Of a stretch of DNA of 64,000 nt, positions 10,901 to 18,931 are shown in pieces. This DNA comes from Pseudomonas alliivorans (lineage in GTDB: Bacteria; Pseudomonadota; Gammaproteobacteria; Pseudomonadales; Pseudomonadaceae), in NCBI RefSeq assembly GCF_017826695.1, contig NZ_JAFFZW010000007.1, positions 1-64,000 of the forward strand. The letters are read 5' to 3'. Each line of letters starts with the position of its first letter. The stretch's first letter is position 1. The notes beneath the pieces were generated by a model that searched no databases, was not told the origin of the DNA, and was given only the letters and a program-made list of their open reading frames with translations. The translations under genes and the position numbers were made by a program.

Positions 10901-12745
10901 GACTGCCAGCAACCCGGCCCGCGCATCGCCTTCGCCACACAGCACCACTTTGGCCTTCGCATTGGCCAGCATCTGCTGCAAACGCGCATTCGGCGCCTTG
11001 ACGTCCAGCGGCATGTACACGCCACCGGCCTTGAAAATCGCCAGTACTGACGTCAGCCAGTCGAGCGAGCGCTCCATCAATACAGCGACCGGCTGGCCTT
11101 GCTGTACACCCAGTCCAATCAAGTGGCGGGCGAGCTGATTGGCGGCCTGATCCAGCTCCAGCGTGCTCAAGGTGCAGTCCAGATAACGGGCCGCAAGCGC
11201 ATGCGGCTGCCGTTCGACCTGACGATGCCACTGTTGCAATGCCGAAAGAGCGGGCTCAAGCGGACGTGGTGCCTGCTCGACCGCCAGAGCGCCCAGACTG
11301 AACAGCGGCGCCTCGGGCGCAGCGAGCAAGGTCCGGAACAGGGCCAGCAATTCAGGCACGAAGCGCTCGACCGTCGAACGGCGATACAGGTCGCTGGCAA
11401 AGGCCATGTCGCCATGAATCAGCGTGCCGTCATCGGTGATGTCCAGCGCCAGGTCAAAGTGCGCGCCCTGCTTGTCGAAAGCGTATTCGCTGACGTCCAG
11501 ACCCGGCAGTCTGAGCGCGGTCTTCTGCTTGAGTACCACGTTCTGGTTGAACTTGGCCTGGAACAGCGGGTTGTGACCCAGATTGCGCTCCAGTGCCAGA
11601 TGATCGACCAGTTGTTCGAACGGCACGTCCTGATGCGCCTGCGCGCCAAACGAGGTGTCACGAATCTGCGTCAGCAGGTCCAGGTAACTCAAGCGTTCGT
11701 CAACCTGACAACGCAGCACCTGGGTATTGATGAAAAAGCCGATCAGCCCTTCCGTCTCGGCCCTGCCCCGATTGGCGTTGGGCACTCCGATACGGATATC
11801 GCGCTGTCCGGCCTTGCGCGACAGGAACAGCGAGAAACCGGCCAGCACCAGCATGAACAGGCTCATCCCGTGAGTGCGGGCAAAAGCGTTGAGTTGATAC
11901 GACAGGTCGGCACCGAAATCGAAACGCAGGTGTTCGCCCTGATAGCTCTGCGCAACCGGCCGCGGGAAATCCTGTGCCGCGTCGAGCAGCGGCTGCTCGG
12001 TGCCCAATTGATCGCGCCAGTAAGCCAGTTGCCGCTCGCCCTCGCCCGCCTCCAGCCAGCTGCGTTGCCAGATCGCGTAATCGGCGTATTGCAGCGGCAG
12101 TTCCGGCAGGCTCGGTTCGCGGCCTTCGCTGTATGCCTGATAGGCGTGGACGAACTCCTGAATCATCACATCCATCGACCAGCCGTCGGAGACGATGTGG
12201 TGCATGCACACCACCAGTACATGCTCCTGGTCGGCCAGGCGGAACAGGTGAACGCGCAGTAGCGGACCCGAACGCAGATCGAAAGGCTGAGCGGTGACAG
12301 TCGCCACCTGCAAGGCCAGTTCGGCATCGCGTTGCACGGTGTCGAGCGCGGACAGATCACTGCGCTCCAGCGCCACGTGCTGGTCGTGCAGCACCATTTG
12401 CAGCGGCTGGTCGCCGTCGGTCTGGAACACGGTGCGCAGCACTTCGTGGCGCTCGATCAGATGGTCGAATGCACGGGTCAGCGCCGCCTCGTTCAGCATG
12501 CCATGCAGACGCAGGCCGGTGGTCATCTTGTAGGCATCGCTCGACGGATCGAGCTGCCAGAGGAACAGCAGGCGCTGCTGAGCGAAGGACAGAGGGATCT
12601 CGGTGAAGTCATGACGACTGACCGGTACCGGCAACAGACTGAAGTCCTTGCCGTCCTGACGCAGCCGGGCGAGAAACTGTCGGCGTTGCTCCAGCGACAG
12701 GCCGACAAAACGTTTCGCGATACGTGCAGCAGTGGTCCCGGTCAT
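4946..12745 (-). CDS. Pyoverdine side-chain NRPS, C-A(Asp)-T-E-C-A(Thr)-T
   Basis: Two-module synthetase of 2599 residues. Domains: C1 (about 35-480, HHIVSDG), A1 (about 496-986), T1 (GGDSILS, about 1010-1045), epimerase (about 1090-1530, with HHLVVDG, EGHGRE and RTVGWF), C2 (about 1540-1980, HHILMDG), A2 (about 1985-2480), T2 (GGHSLLA, about 2510-2560). The A1 code reads D-L-T-K-I-G-H-V-G-K (Asp) and A2 reads D-F-W-N-I-G-M-V-H-K (Thr). With the epimerase and the co-transcribed hydroxylase this fits D-beta-hydroxyaspartate followed by L-Thr, residues 2 and 3 of the P. syringae pyoverdine side chain. Its ATG overlaps the stop of the upstream Lys module (ATGA), indicating translational coupling. 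The A2-T2 stretch is nearly duplicated in the downstream NRPS. Confidence 0.95.
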   Translation of the reverse strand: MTGTTAARIAKRFVGLSLEQRRQFLARLRQDGKDFSLLPVPVSRHDFTEIPLSFAQQRLLFLWQLDPSSDAYKMTTGLRLHGMLNEAALTRAFDHLIERHEVLRTVFQTDGDQPLQMVLHDQHVALERSDLSALDTVQRDAELALQVATVTAQPFDLRSGPLLRVHLFRLADQEHVLVVCMHHIVSDGWSMDVMIQEFVHAYQAYSEGREPSLPELPLQYADYAIWQRSWLEAGEGERQLAYWRDQLGTEQPLLDAAQDFPRPVAQSYQGEHLRFDFGADLSYQLNAFARTHGMSLFMLVLAGFSLFLSRKAGQRDIRIGVPNANRGRAETEGLIGFFINTQVLRCQVDERLSYLDLLTQIRDTSFGAQAHQDVPFEQLVDHLALERNLGHNPLFQAKFNQNVVLKQKTALRLPGLDVSEYAFDKQGAHFDLALDITDDGTLIHGDMAFASDLYRRSTVERFVPELLALFRTLLAAPEAPLFSLGALAVEQAPRPLEPALSALQQWHRQVERQPHALAARYLDCTLSTLELDQAANQLARHLIGLGVQQGQPVAVLMERSLDWLTSVLAIFKAGGVYMPLDVKAPNARLQQMLANAKAKVVLCGEGDARAGLLAVEGCQGVSWTPALWQDLPANTLEPTLVAESPAYVIHTSGSTGQPKGVLVSHGALASYVRGLLDRLQLAPDASMALISTIAADLGHTVLFGALCSGRTLHVLPETLGFDPDGFARYMAEHRVGVLKIVPGHLAALMQASQPADVLPQHALIVGGEACPPTLVEQIRQLRPECRVINHYGPSETTVGVLTHEVLAFDPLRPVPVGTPLPGAQAYVLDDVLNLSDTQVTGELYIGGDSVALGYLGQPGLTAERFVPDPFAQHGARAYRSGDRMRRNHEGLLEFIGRADDQVKVRGYRVEPGEVARVLLALESVSEACVLPLPMEGDESRLQLVAYCAASASAEALREQLASRLPDYMVPAQIMLIDRLPLTANGKLDKRALPKPGVVHQRYTAPVGEIEEKLAAVWADVLKLEQVGSSDNFFELGGDSILSLQIIARAKRQGIKLSPKQLFEKQTIGQLASVAKLIQKKPVATVEQSSGSLPLLPIQARFFELEIAERNHWNQAVMLKPRTALDATRLQSALTALIEHHDALRLGFVQQDGQWHASFGAQDVRNLLWVHELDNREHLTALADKAQRSLNLQAGPLLRAVLVNLPQGEQRLLLVIHHLVVDGVSWRVLLEDLQQSYQALAAGQPLTLPAKTSAFQRWAEQLQNHAKSDALTAERDYWLQALKGADQPLPRDKPNGTQRNRDAAHASSWLSRELTHQLLKVAPSAYRTQVNDLLLTALAQVLCEWSRQPSVLIQLEGHGREDLFDDMDLSRTVGWFSSLFPVRLTPHSTLAESLCGIKEQLRAVPNKGIGYGVLRYLREPSFAREWAALPEAHVTFNYLGQFDASFDSQNALWLPSADSAGVALDEDGPLANSLSLNGQVFDGQLQMNWTFSREQYQPSTIDALARRYEQALTTLIEHCAAGHQGVTPSDFPLARLSQVQLDRLSVPASNIQDIYPLAPMQQGMLFHSLFEQDAGNYINQLRVTVNALDVPRFKAAWQSAVDAHDVLRSCFVSHAEQSLQVVQRQADVPFLVLDARGKPDHWLDDWANDDRQQGFDLAQGPLLRLALLQTGEHAYQLIYTSHHILMDGWSSSRLLGEVLQRYSGQPLPKPAGRYRDYIEWLSVQDAVLSQRFWTTQLAELDEPTRLVQALKSSPSGQGHADYVHLIDADGTRRLSEFAREQRVTLNTLVQSAWLLVLQRYTGQSSVTFGATVAGRPSDLPGVEEQLGLFINTLPVIASPRPEQTVADWVQQVQAKNLALREHEHTPLYDIQRWARSGGEALFDNILVFENYPMSEALQRAPDGLTFSELRNQDQAHYPLTLVIEAADVLSVRFSYDRQHFSAEAVAQLAAHFGHLLHRLSADASACLGELSLPVTWTQAVQVWPTTQCAHQRFEAQAAQTPQAIALGLGSEQLSYDHLNRRANRLAHKLREQGVGPDVRVGLAAGRSLDMIVGLLAILKAGGAYVPLDPDYPQDRLAFLMQDSGIELLLTQASVLDLLPVPAHVQCLLIEASLDGYSADNLINCTTPDNLAYVIYTSGSTGKPKGTLLAHRNLMRLFAATDDWFGFDEQDVWTLFHSFAFDFSVWEIFGALLHGGRLVIVPRHTSRSPEDFHALLIEQQVTVLNQTPSAFKQLMHVACESGKNLALRSVIFGGEALDVTSLTPWFERFGDQSPTLINMYGITETTVHVTYRPITQADTQNPASPIGEVIPDLSWYVLDADFNPVAQGRSGELHIGHAGLARGYHNRAALTAERFVPDPFSKDGGRLYRTGDLARYRTAGVIEYAGRIDHQVKIRGFRIELGEIEARLQVHAQVREVIVLALEGQLVAYVVPTDPAQDPHTLRETLKNELKAHLPDYMVPTHFVLLDAMPLTANGKLDRKALPAPDATQLQAQFVTPEGELEQQLAAIWAEVLRIEQVGRTDNFFELGGHSLLAVQMLVRVREQLQHEVSLKDLFEHPVLADFSVTIQQKNGESDHAQDELTKSLEALKRLSAEEIDNLLA
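5152..6785 (-). repeat. A(Thr)-T block, copy 2
   Basis: Partner of 1571-3204. The block spans the adenylation domain to the carrier-domain core, in the second module of the 2599-residue NRPS. Confidence 0.85.
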
Positions 12746-15700
12746 GCTTCAAACTCCTCCAGCGAATCCATGAACTGGTCCATATCGCTCCAGTCGTTGT
12801 CAGGGGTGTTGGCGGTCAGCAGCGTGACCTCGGCGGCCTGATCGCCCAGCACCGGTTTTTCGAACAGCACGCGCAACGGCAGGCTGACGCCCAGTTGCGT
12901 CTTGATGCGGGCAATGACTTGCGCGGCCAGCAACGAATGGCCGCCCAGTTCGAAGAAGTGATCATCGAGCCCGACCCTCGCCGTGTGCAGGACTTCCTGC
13001 CAGATGGCTGCGAGGCAGATTTCGACCTCGCTGTGCGGCGCACGATAAAGAGCCTGCAACTGACTGGCGTCCGGCGCGGGCAAGGCCTTGCGGTCCAGCT
13101 TGCCGCTGGGGGTCAGCGGCAGAGTCGGCAGCAACAACAGGTGGGTCGGCACCATGTAATCCGGCAGGCTGCCCTGCAACTCGGCTTTGATGCGTTGGCG
13201 CAACGTCAGTTGCCCGGTTTCGCTGATGGCTGCGGTGTGCGGCACGATGTAGGCCACCAGGTGCGTGCTGCCCGCCAGAGGAATGGCCAGCACCACGGCT
13301 TCGCGCACGTCATCGCACTGCTGCAGGCGCGACTCGATTTCACCCAGTTCGATGCGGAAGCCGCGAATCTTCACCTGATGATCGACCCGGCCAACGTATT
13401 CGATGGCGCCATCCAGACGCTGCCGGGCGCGGTCACCGGTGCGATACAGGCGCTCACCCGCTACGAACGGATCCGCGACGAAACGCTCGGCACTCAGCCC
13501 CGGCTGAGCGTGATAACCCCGTGCCAGCCCTGGCCCGCCGATGTACAACTCGCCCACCGCGCCTTGCGGCAGGAGGTTCAGGTCGTCGTCGAGGATGTAA
13601 AGACGACGTCCGGCCAGCGCATGCCCAATGGGCACGCCACGCCAGGACACCGCTTCGGGCATCAACGCACTGCAATCATGAATGCTCGACACCACGGTGG
13701 CCTCGGTCGGGCCGTAGGTGTTGAGCAGGCGCACATGGCCCAGACCCGCGTCGCGCCACAGACGCAGCCCTTCGACGGCCATGGCCTCGCCGCCCACGTG
13801 AATCTGCCGCAGTGCGCCGTAGTGCGCGGGCGGGCTGGCCGCGAAGTCCTGCACCAGCGTGAGCCAGTAGGCAGCGGGCAAATCGGCCAGGGTCACGCGA
13901 TGCTCGACGACTGCCTGATGGAAGGTCGCGCTGTCCCACACCCTTTGGTCACGCAGCACCACGGCTGCGCCTCGGCACAACGGCGGGTAGAACTGTTCGA
14001 CGAAGCCGTCAAAGCTGTGAGTCGCGAACTGCAGCACCCGGTCGCCGTCACGCAGGTCGCTGTAATCGGCACCGAGGGTGACAAACTCAGACAGTGACCC
14101 ATGACTGATCGCCACCCCCTTGGGCCGTCCGGTGGAGCCGGAGGTATAGATCACGTAAGCGAGACTGGCCGGATCGACCGGAACCTCCAGGTCTTGTCTG
14201 TTGGTCGTCATGTCACTGATCTGATCAATGCACAGGCAATCAAGACCCTCCGGCATTGGCAATGCGGCGAGGCGGTCACTGTGGGTCAGCAGCAGCCTGA
14301 GGCCACTGTCCTCCATGACATGCCGCAGACGCTCGCTCGGCGCCGACAGGTCCAGCGGCACATAAGCGCCACCCGCCTTGAGCACGGCCAACAGCGCGAC
14401 AGGCATTTCCAGAGAACGACCCAGCGCCACGCCGACCAGCACACCCGGCCCTGCGCCGCGCTCGCACAAGCGTCGAGCCAGTTGATTGCTACGCGCGTTC
14501 AGTTCGGCGTAAGTCAGGCTGGGCGAATCGGCGCCCTGGGCGAGGATCAGCGCCACGGCATCCGGAGTACGTCTGGCCTGCGCCTCGAACAGTCGATGCG
14601 CAGGCGTGCTGCTATCGTCGTTGATCGCGTTATCGACATCCAGCAATTGCATGCGCTCGTCAGCCGCCAGCATCGACAGTTGCGACACGGTTTGCAGTGG
14701 ATCGGCACAGACCGACGCCAGCAGGTTGCGCCAGTGCGCGGCCAGCCGGGCAATGGTGACCTCGTCGAAAATATCGGTGGCGTAGGTGAATGCAGCGTTC
14801 AACTGCTCGCCTTCACCGCTGGTGGCCAGCATCAGGTCACTGGCAGCGGCGTGGGAGCGCTGGGCGAGTGCCTGTTGTTCGGCAGGCAGATTGGCCACGC
14901 GCAAGCCACAGGCCAGTTGTTTGTCGAGCAGATCGGCGACCACCGGCTGGTGATTGAACATCACCTGGAACAGCGGGTTGTGGCTCTGACTGCGCTCGGG
15001 CTGCAGGGCGTCGATCACCGCATCGAACGGTAACTCCTGATGCGACTGTGCGCCGGTCGAAGCCTTGGCCACGGTTTGCAGCAGATCGACAAAGCGCGTC
15101 TGTGCCGTGACTTCGCTGCGCAGCACCTGAGTATTGATGAAGCAGCCGACCAACCCTTCGGTTTCGCTGCGGGTGCGGTTGGCGATCAACCCGCCGACCC
15201 GGATATCGGTCTGTCCGCTGTAACGGTGCAGCAGGCTTTTGAAGGTCGCCAGCAGGACCACGAACAGCGTCACGCCGTGGCGCTGGGCGAGGGTTTTCAG
15301 GTTGCGCAGCAGCTCGGGCTCCAGCGCCAGTTCGAGGCGTGCACCTTCGTGGCTGGGCAAGGCCGGGTACGGGCGGTCTGTCGGCAGCTCCAGCACGGGA
15401 TGTTCGTCGCCCAGATGCGCACGCCAGTAATCCAGCTGCCGCTCCTGCTCGCCGGCTTCCAGCCAGCTGCGCTGCCACACGGCGTAATCGCGGTACTGCA
15501 CGACCAGCGGCTGAAACGGCAGCGGCTGACCGGCGACCAGCGCATCGTAGCCTCGCAGCCACTCGTCGATCAGCACGTTCATCGACCAGCCATCGGTGAT
15601 CATGTGGTGCAGGTTGAGCAGCAGCACATGCTCCTGCGCGGCCAGACGCAAGACGCGCACCGTGAACAGCGGCCCGTGCTGCAGATCGAACGCCTGCACC

Positions 15701-16152
15701 GCCTGCCCGGCCATGGCCTGACGCGCCGCGACCCAGCGCTGATCGACCGGCATCGCACTCAGGTCAGTCAATTCGATGCGCACGGGAGTCGCAGGTGCCA
15801 CACGCTGAAAAGCCCGGTCGCCTTCCTGACCAAAGGTCGTGCGCAGGCTCTCATGACGCTCGACCAGCGCGCTGAAGGCCTGCTCCAGCAGCGGCAGGTC
15901 CAGCGCGCCCTTCAGGCACACTGACATCGGCAGGTTGTAGGCTGCGCTGCCGGGGTCCAGTTGCCAGAGAAACCACATGCGCTGCTGCGCGTAAGACAGC
16001 CCGTCACGCTCGGCCAGCCCCTCGCACGACGGGATCGGGAACAGCGAGAAATCCATGTCTTCACGACGCATGCCGTCGAGAAACAAGCGACGTTTTTCCA
16101 AGGGTAACTCGACAAAACGGCGAGCGAGTTTCTGGGCGTGTTCGGGGTTCAT
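12742..16152 (-). CDS. Pyoverdine side-chain NRPS, single C-A(Lys)-T module
   Basis: One-module synthetase of 1136 residues. It has a condensation domain (about 40-480, HHMITDG), an adenylation domain (about 510-1020, core SGSTGRPKG) and a thiolation domain (GGHSLLA, about 1065). It ends in a short acidic tail suited to docking with the next enzyme. Specificity residues read D-G-E-D-H-G-T-V-V-K, which I recognise as a lysine code. It should therefore condense the chromophore precursor made by PvdL with Lys, the first side-chain residue of P. syringae pyoverdine. It is the first NRPS of its operon, about 280 bases below the hydroxylase gene with a REP between, and it overlaps the next NRPS by ATGA. 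Confidence 0.94.
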   Translation of the reverse strand: MNPEHAQKLARRFVELPLEKRRLFLDGMRREDMDFSLFPIPSCEGLAERDGLSYAQQRMWFLWQLDPGSAAYNLPMSVCLKGALDLPLLEQAFSALVERHESLRTTFGQEGDRAFQRVAPATPVRIELTDLSAMPVDQRWVAARQAMAGQAVQAFDLQHGPLFTVRVLRLAAQEHVLLLNLHHMITDGWSMNVLIDEWLRGYDALVAGQPLPFQPLVVQYRDYAVWQRSWLEAGEQERQLDYWRAHLGDEHPVLELPTDRPYPALPSHEGARLELALEPELLRNLKTLAQRHGVTLFVVLLATFKSLLHRYSGQTDIRVGGLIANRTRSETEGLVGCFINTQVLRSEVTAQTRFVDLLQTVAKASTGAQSHQELPFDAVIDALQPERSQSHNPLFQVMFNHQPVVADLLDKQLACGLRVANLPAEQQALAQRSHAAASDLMLATSGEGEQLNAAFTYATDIFDEVTIARLAAHWRNLLASVCADPLQTVSQLSMLAADERMQLLDVDNAINDDSSTPAHRLFEAQARRTPDAVALILAQGADSPSLTYAELNARSNQLARRLCERGAGPGVLVGVALGRSLEMPVALLAVLKAGGAYVPLDLSAPSERLRHVMEDSGLRLLLTHSDRLAALPMPEGLDCLCIDQISDMTTNRQDLEVPVDPASLAYVIYTSGSTGRPKGVAISHGSLSEFVTLGADYSDLRDGDRVLQFATHSFDGFVEQFYPPLCRGAAVVLRDQRVWDSATFHQAVVEHRVTLADLPAAYWLTLVQDFAASPPAHYGALRQIHVGGEAMAVEGLRLWRDAGLGHVRLLNTYGPTEATVVSSIHDCSALMPEAVSWRGVPIGHALAGRRLYILDDDLNLLPQGAVGELYIGGPGLARGYHAQPGLSAERFVADPFVAGERLYRTGDRARQRLDGAIEYVGRVDHQVKIRGFRIELGEIESRLQQCDDVREAVVLAIPLAGSTHLVAYIVPHTAAISETGQLTLRQRIKAELQGSLPDYMVPTHLLLLPTLPLTPSGKLDRKALPAPDASQLQALYRAPHSEVEICLAAIWQEVLHTARVGLDDHFFELGGHSLLAAQVIARIKTQLGVSLPLRVLFEKPVLGDQAAEVTLLTANTPDNDWSDMDQFMDSLEEFEA

Positions 16153-16318
16153 GGGGCATGTCCTTGCTGAATGGGGCTGACCGTGTGGCGCGGCCGTCTC
16201 AACAAGAACGAATTGGCGGGGAAATATTTAGAAAGGTTTTGAGGGAGATCGGCAGAGACATGTGCGCGCCTTCCAGATCGGACGCGCAGCGTCATACACA
16301 TGCCTTGCTGCGCTCAAC

Positions 16319-16370
16319 CGACTGTGGGAGGCGGCTTGCCGGCGATGCTTTATCGCCGGCAATGCGCCTA
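16319..16370. repeat. REP element between hydroxylase and Lys-NRPS genes
   Basis: GACTGTGGGAGGCGGCTTGC followed by the hairpin GCCGGCGAT-GCTTT-ATCGCCGGC, the standard P. syringae-type REP. It lies inside the expected operon. Confidence 0.78.
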
Positions 16371-16433
16371 CCACGGTTACGCCGTCAGGCAGACACTTCA
16401 CGTCCTGTCCGCAGCGAAGGCTTAACGGGCGAA

Positions 16434-17411
16434 TTAACTGTCCGAATGCCCCTGAGCCATCGCCACGATCACTTTGCGCTTGCCGGTAAACGGGGCGCGG
16501 GAGTGGGCGGTGAGCATGTTGTCGAGCATCAGCACGTCGTTTTCCAGCCACGGGAAGCTGACGGTGCACTCGTCAAGCACGCCGCGAATCTCGTCGAGCA
16601 GGGTCTCTTCGATGGCCGAGCCGTCGCCGTAATACACGTTGCGCGGCAGGTCTTCTTCGTCCACCACATCCAGCAGGGTTTCGCGCACTTCCGGCTGCAG
16701 GTTGGAGATGTGGAACAGGTGCGCCTGATTGAACCAGACAGTGTCGTGAGTAACCGGATGGCGCGACACCGCCTGGCAGATCTGCCGGGTGCGCAGTTCG
16801 CCGTCATCCTTCCATTCGCACTCAATGGCGTGGGCGCGGCAGTAGGCCTCGACCACGCGTTCATCTTCGGTGTTGAACACCTGGCTCCATTCCACGTCCA
16901 GCCCATTGCCGTAGTTGCGCACGTACATCAGCTTCTTTTCGATGAAACGGTCACGAATACGCGCCGGGATGCGACGGTAGATTTCCCGGCTGTCGGCAAT
17001 GGGTGTTTCGCCGCCGGTCTGCGCAGCGATCATGCTGTAGAACCAGATCTTCATCGGCCATTCAAGGGTGTAGGCCTGCTCGTTGTGCAGCGGAATACTC
17101 TGGTGCGCCGGGTATTCGGTGGAGGTGTACACGCCTTTGGTCACGTTGCTGCGGGGCGTGGAACCGAATTCGTAATTGAGCAGCGGGTCGCCGAAGCCTG
17201 CGGCGAACTCGCGAAACGCCTCAGGACCACCCACGTCGAAACCGCGAAACAGAATGCCTCCGGCGCGATAGAGATGTTCTGCTACAAGCGGCTTGAACTC
17301 GCCCAGTGCGTCCATCAAGTCCAGACCTGGCTCGGGCGCCTGTACCAGCATTGGCAACGTACCTGCCCCCGCCAGCAACGGCCGGATATCCAAACTCAAC
17401 GCATGACTCAT
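16434..17411 (-). CDS. TauD/SyrP-family Fe(II)/2-oxoglutarate dioxygenase, probable aspartyl beta-hydroxylase
   Basis: Protein of 325 residues of the TauD/TfdA family. The metal-binding motif is visible as PLHNEQAY (H-x-E, about res 108-115). The distal His is in AHSRAPF and a basic residue for 2-oxoglutarate follows (GKRK), both near the C-terminus. H-x-E and the overall pattern match SyrP-like hydroxylases that act on Asp tethered to an NRPS carrier domain. The downstream Asp module and the known hydroxyaspartates of P. syringae pyoverdine support that role; the substrate is inference. The start at 17411 was chosen because GGGAGAG lies just upstream; the open frame extends further but lacks a good site. 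A PvdS-type promoter (17482-17505) precedes it. It is divergent from fpvG. Confidence 0.85.
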   Translation of the reverse strand: MSHALSLDIRPLLAGAGTLPMLVQAPEPGLDLMDALGEFKPLVAEHLYRAGGILFRGFDVGGPEAFREFAAGFGDPLLNYEFGSTPRSNVTKGVYTSTEYPAHQSIPLHNEQAYTLEWPMKIWFYSMIAAQTGGETPIADSREIYRRIPARIRDRFIEKKLMYVRNYGNGLDVEWSQVFNTEDERVVEAYCRAHAIECEWKDDGELRTRQICQAVSRHPVTHDTVWFNQAHLFHISNLQPEVRETLLDVVDEEDLPRNVYYGDGSAIEETLLDEIRGVLDECTVSFPWLENDVLMLDNMLTAHSRAPFTGKRKVIVAMAQGHSDS

Positions 17412-17481
17412 GATGACTCTCCCTTGATGGCAAAAGCGCCTGATCCCCTGCGGCCCGACGCAACGCCAATGTCCAGATTGA

Positions 17482-17505
17482 ACGTAACCGGCGGGCGGAA
17501 AATTA
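17482..17505 (-). promoter_or_regulatory. PvdS (IS-box) promoter of the hydroxylase/side-chain NRPS operon
   Basis: On the minus strand TAATT is followed by exactly 16 bases and CGT, the spacing of PvdS-dependent iron-starvation promoters (canonical TAAAT-N16-CGT). It ends about 70 bases upstream of the chosen start of the hydroxylase. The same TAATT form and spacing occur before mbtH and pvdG. Confidence 0.7.
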
Positions 17506-17605
17506 GCCGGCGTACGGCATTCACCCTCGCCCATGACCACTCTGAAACATTTCCTTTCATTTAAGCGCGAGAAAAAACTACATCTTTCGTATTCTCATTC
17601 GTCTT

Positions 17606-17629
17606 TAACTGAATGCAGGGTCTGTCGGT
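17606..17629 (+). promoter_or_regulatory. Weak candidate PvdS-type promoter of fpvG
   Basis: TAACT, 16 bases, GGT: the right geometry but degenerate in both elements. It is about 90 bases upstream of the chosen fpvG start. It is listed because the fpv operon is expected to respond to iron and no better IS box is visible on this strand. Confidence 0.25.
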
Positions 17630-17719
17630 AGAACCGCGCCCGTTTTTCAGATGTTGCCCCACCGAGAGCCCATGCCTGCCCGAAGGCCGCTCCATACCGT
17701 GAATCGAGACCGTTTACCC

Positions 17720-18931
17720 ATGTCGAAGAAATCCCGCTCGAAAATCTGGTTTCTCGTCCACAGCTGGCTGGCCCTGCCCATCTGGTTCTTTGTGCTGATC
17801 GTCTGTGTGACCGGCACCCTGGCCGTGGTCAGCAAGGAAATCATGTGGCTGGCCATGCCGGAAATACGCGACAACCCGCCTTCGGACAGCGCCGAACGGA
17901 TGAATTTCGAGCAGATTCGCGCCACCATCGAACGCAACGAACCGGACCTGATCGTCGGCACGATCATGCAGCCCGACGGCGACTATTTTGCCCTGAGCGT
18001 GTTCGTGACCTACCCCGACGGCCGGTCTGTGCCAGCCTACGTCAACCCCTATACCGGGGTGATTCAGGGCCTGACGCCGTCGTTCGATTTCCGTCGTTTC
18101 ACCCGCGCCCTGCACGGCTGGTGGCTGGTGCCGTTCACCAATGGCTATTCGTGGGGCTGGTATCTGGTCTCCATTCTCGGCCTGCCGCTGCTGGCGTCGC
18201 TGGTCACCGGGCTGGTGGTCTACAAGAAATTCTGGAAAGGCTTCTTCAAACCGCTGCGCTTCAGCCAGGGCCCACGAATCTTCTGGGGCGACCTGCATCG
18301 GCTCAGTGGCGTCTGGTCGATCTGGTTCATTGCTGTCATTTCCATCACCGGCACCTGGTTTCTGATTCAGGCAATCCTCGGTGACAACCAGATCAGTATC
18401 TCCAGCCGTTCGCAGGTCGCTTCGATCATTCCGCACAGCGCCGTGCCGCTGACCGCCGACGGCAGCCCTGCGCCAACCATCAGCCTGGAAAAGGCCGTGG
18501 AAATCGCCAGGGAACGCATTCCCGGGCTTGAAGCCAGCTTCATCACGCCACCGTTCAACGCCTACAGCAACCTGCAGGTCGGCGGCCGCAGCTGGTATCC
18601 GCTGATGTACCAGACCGCCGAAATCAACCCGTACAGCGGTGAAATTGCCGCCTCGCACCTGCTGTCCGACCGCAACAAGCTGGAGTTCGTGACCGAGTCG
18701 ATGCGTCCACTGCACACCGGCGACTTCGGCGGCATCTGGATCAAGCTGATCTGGGCGTTCTTCGGTCTGGTGCTGAGCATGATGGTGCTCAGCGGCCTGC
18801 TGATCTGGAGCAAACGTACCGCACTGGCCACACTTAACGCCCTCAAGCGCGAGGCGAAGATGAACCCGATTTCCAACCGGCAAACCCCACGGCCGCCACT
18901 GGCGACCGGCACCCCGGAGAACAACCTGTGA
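17720..18931 (+). CDS. fpvG: FpvG-like PepSY-domain inner-membrane protein (ferripyoverdine reduction)
   Basis: About 403 residues with a PepSY-associated membrane architecture. One TM segment lies near the N-terminus (IWFFVLIVCVTGTLAVVS). Further TMs follow around LVSILGLPLLASLVTGLVVY, WSIWFIAVISITGTWFLIQ and a C-terminal segment. In P. aeruginosa FpvG is the inner-membrane reductase that helps release iron from ferripyoverdine in the periplasm. Identification rests on fold, gene order (fpvGHJK-CDEF) and locus. The frame is open from an ATG at 17651; I chose 17720 because MSKKSRSK directly precedes the TM, but 17651 or 17672 (GAGAG upstream) are possible. Its stop overlaps fpvH (GTGA). Confidence 0.85.
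   Translation: MSKKSRSKIWFLVHSWLALPIWFFVLIVCVTGTLAVVSKEIMWLAMPEIRDNPPSDSAERMNFEQIRATIERNEPDLIVGTIMQPDGDYFALSVFVTYPDGRSVPAYVNPYTGVIQGLTPSFDFRRFTRALHGWWLVPFTNGYSWGWYLVSILGLPLLASLVTGLVVYKKFWKGFFKPLRFSQGPRIFWGDLHRLSGVWSIWFIAVISITGTWFLIQAILGDNQISISSRSQVASIIPHSAVPLTADGSPAPTISLEKAVEIARERIPGLEASFITPPFNAYSNLQVGGRSWYPLMYQTAEINPYSGEIAASHLLSDRNKLEFVTESMRPLHTGDFGGIWIKLIWAFFGLVLSMMVLSGLLIWSKRTALATLNALKREAKMNPISNRQTPRPPLATGTPENNL

Noticed and set aside
16262..16320. Imperfect palindrome GACGCGCAGCGTC as a regulatory operator
   Set aside because: Similar palindromes occur as dispersed extragenic elements in this group, and it adjoins a REP, so an operator role is not supported.
17540..17563. TAAAT with 16-base spacing as an IS box of the hydroxylase operon
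   Set aside because: The second element reads GAG rather than CGT; the site at 17482-17505 fits better.
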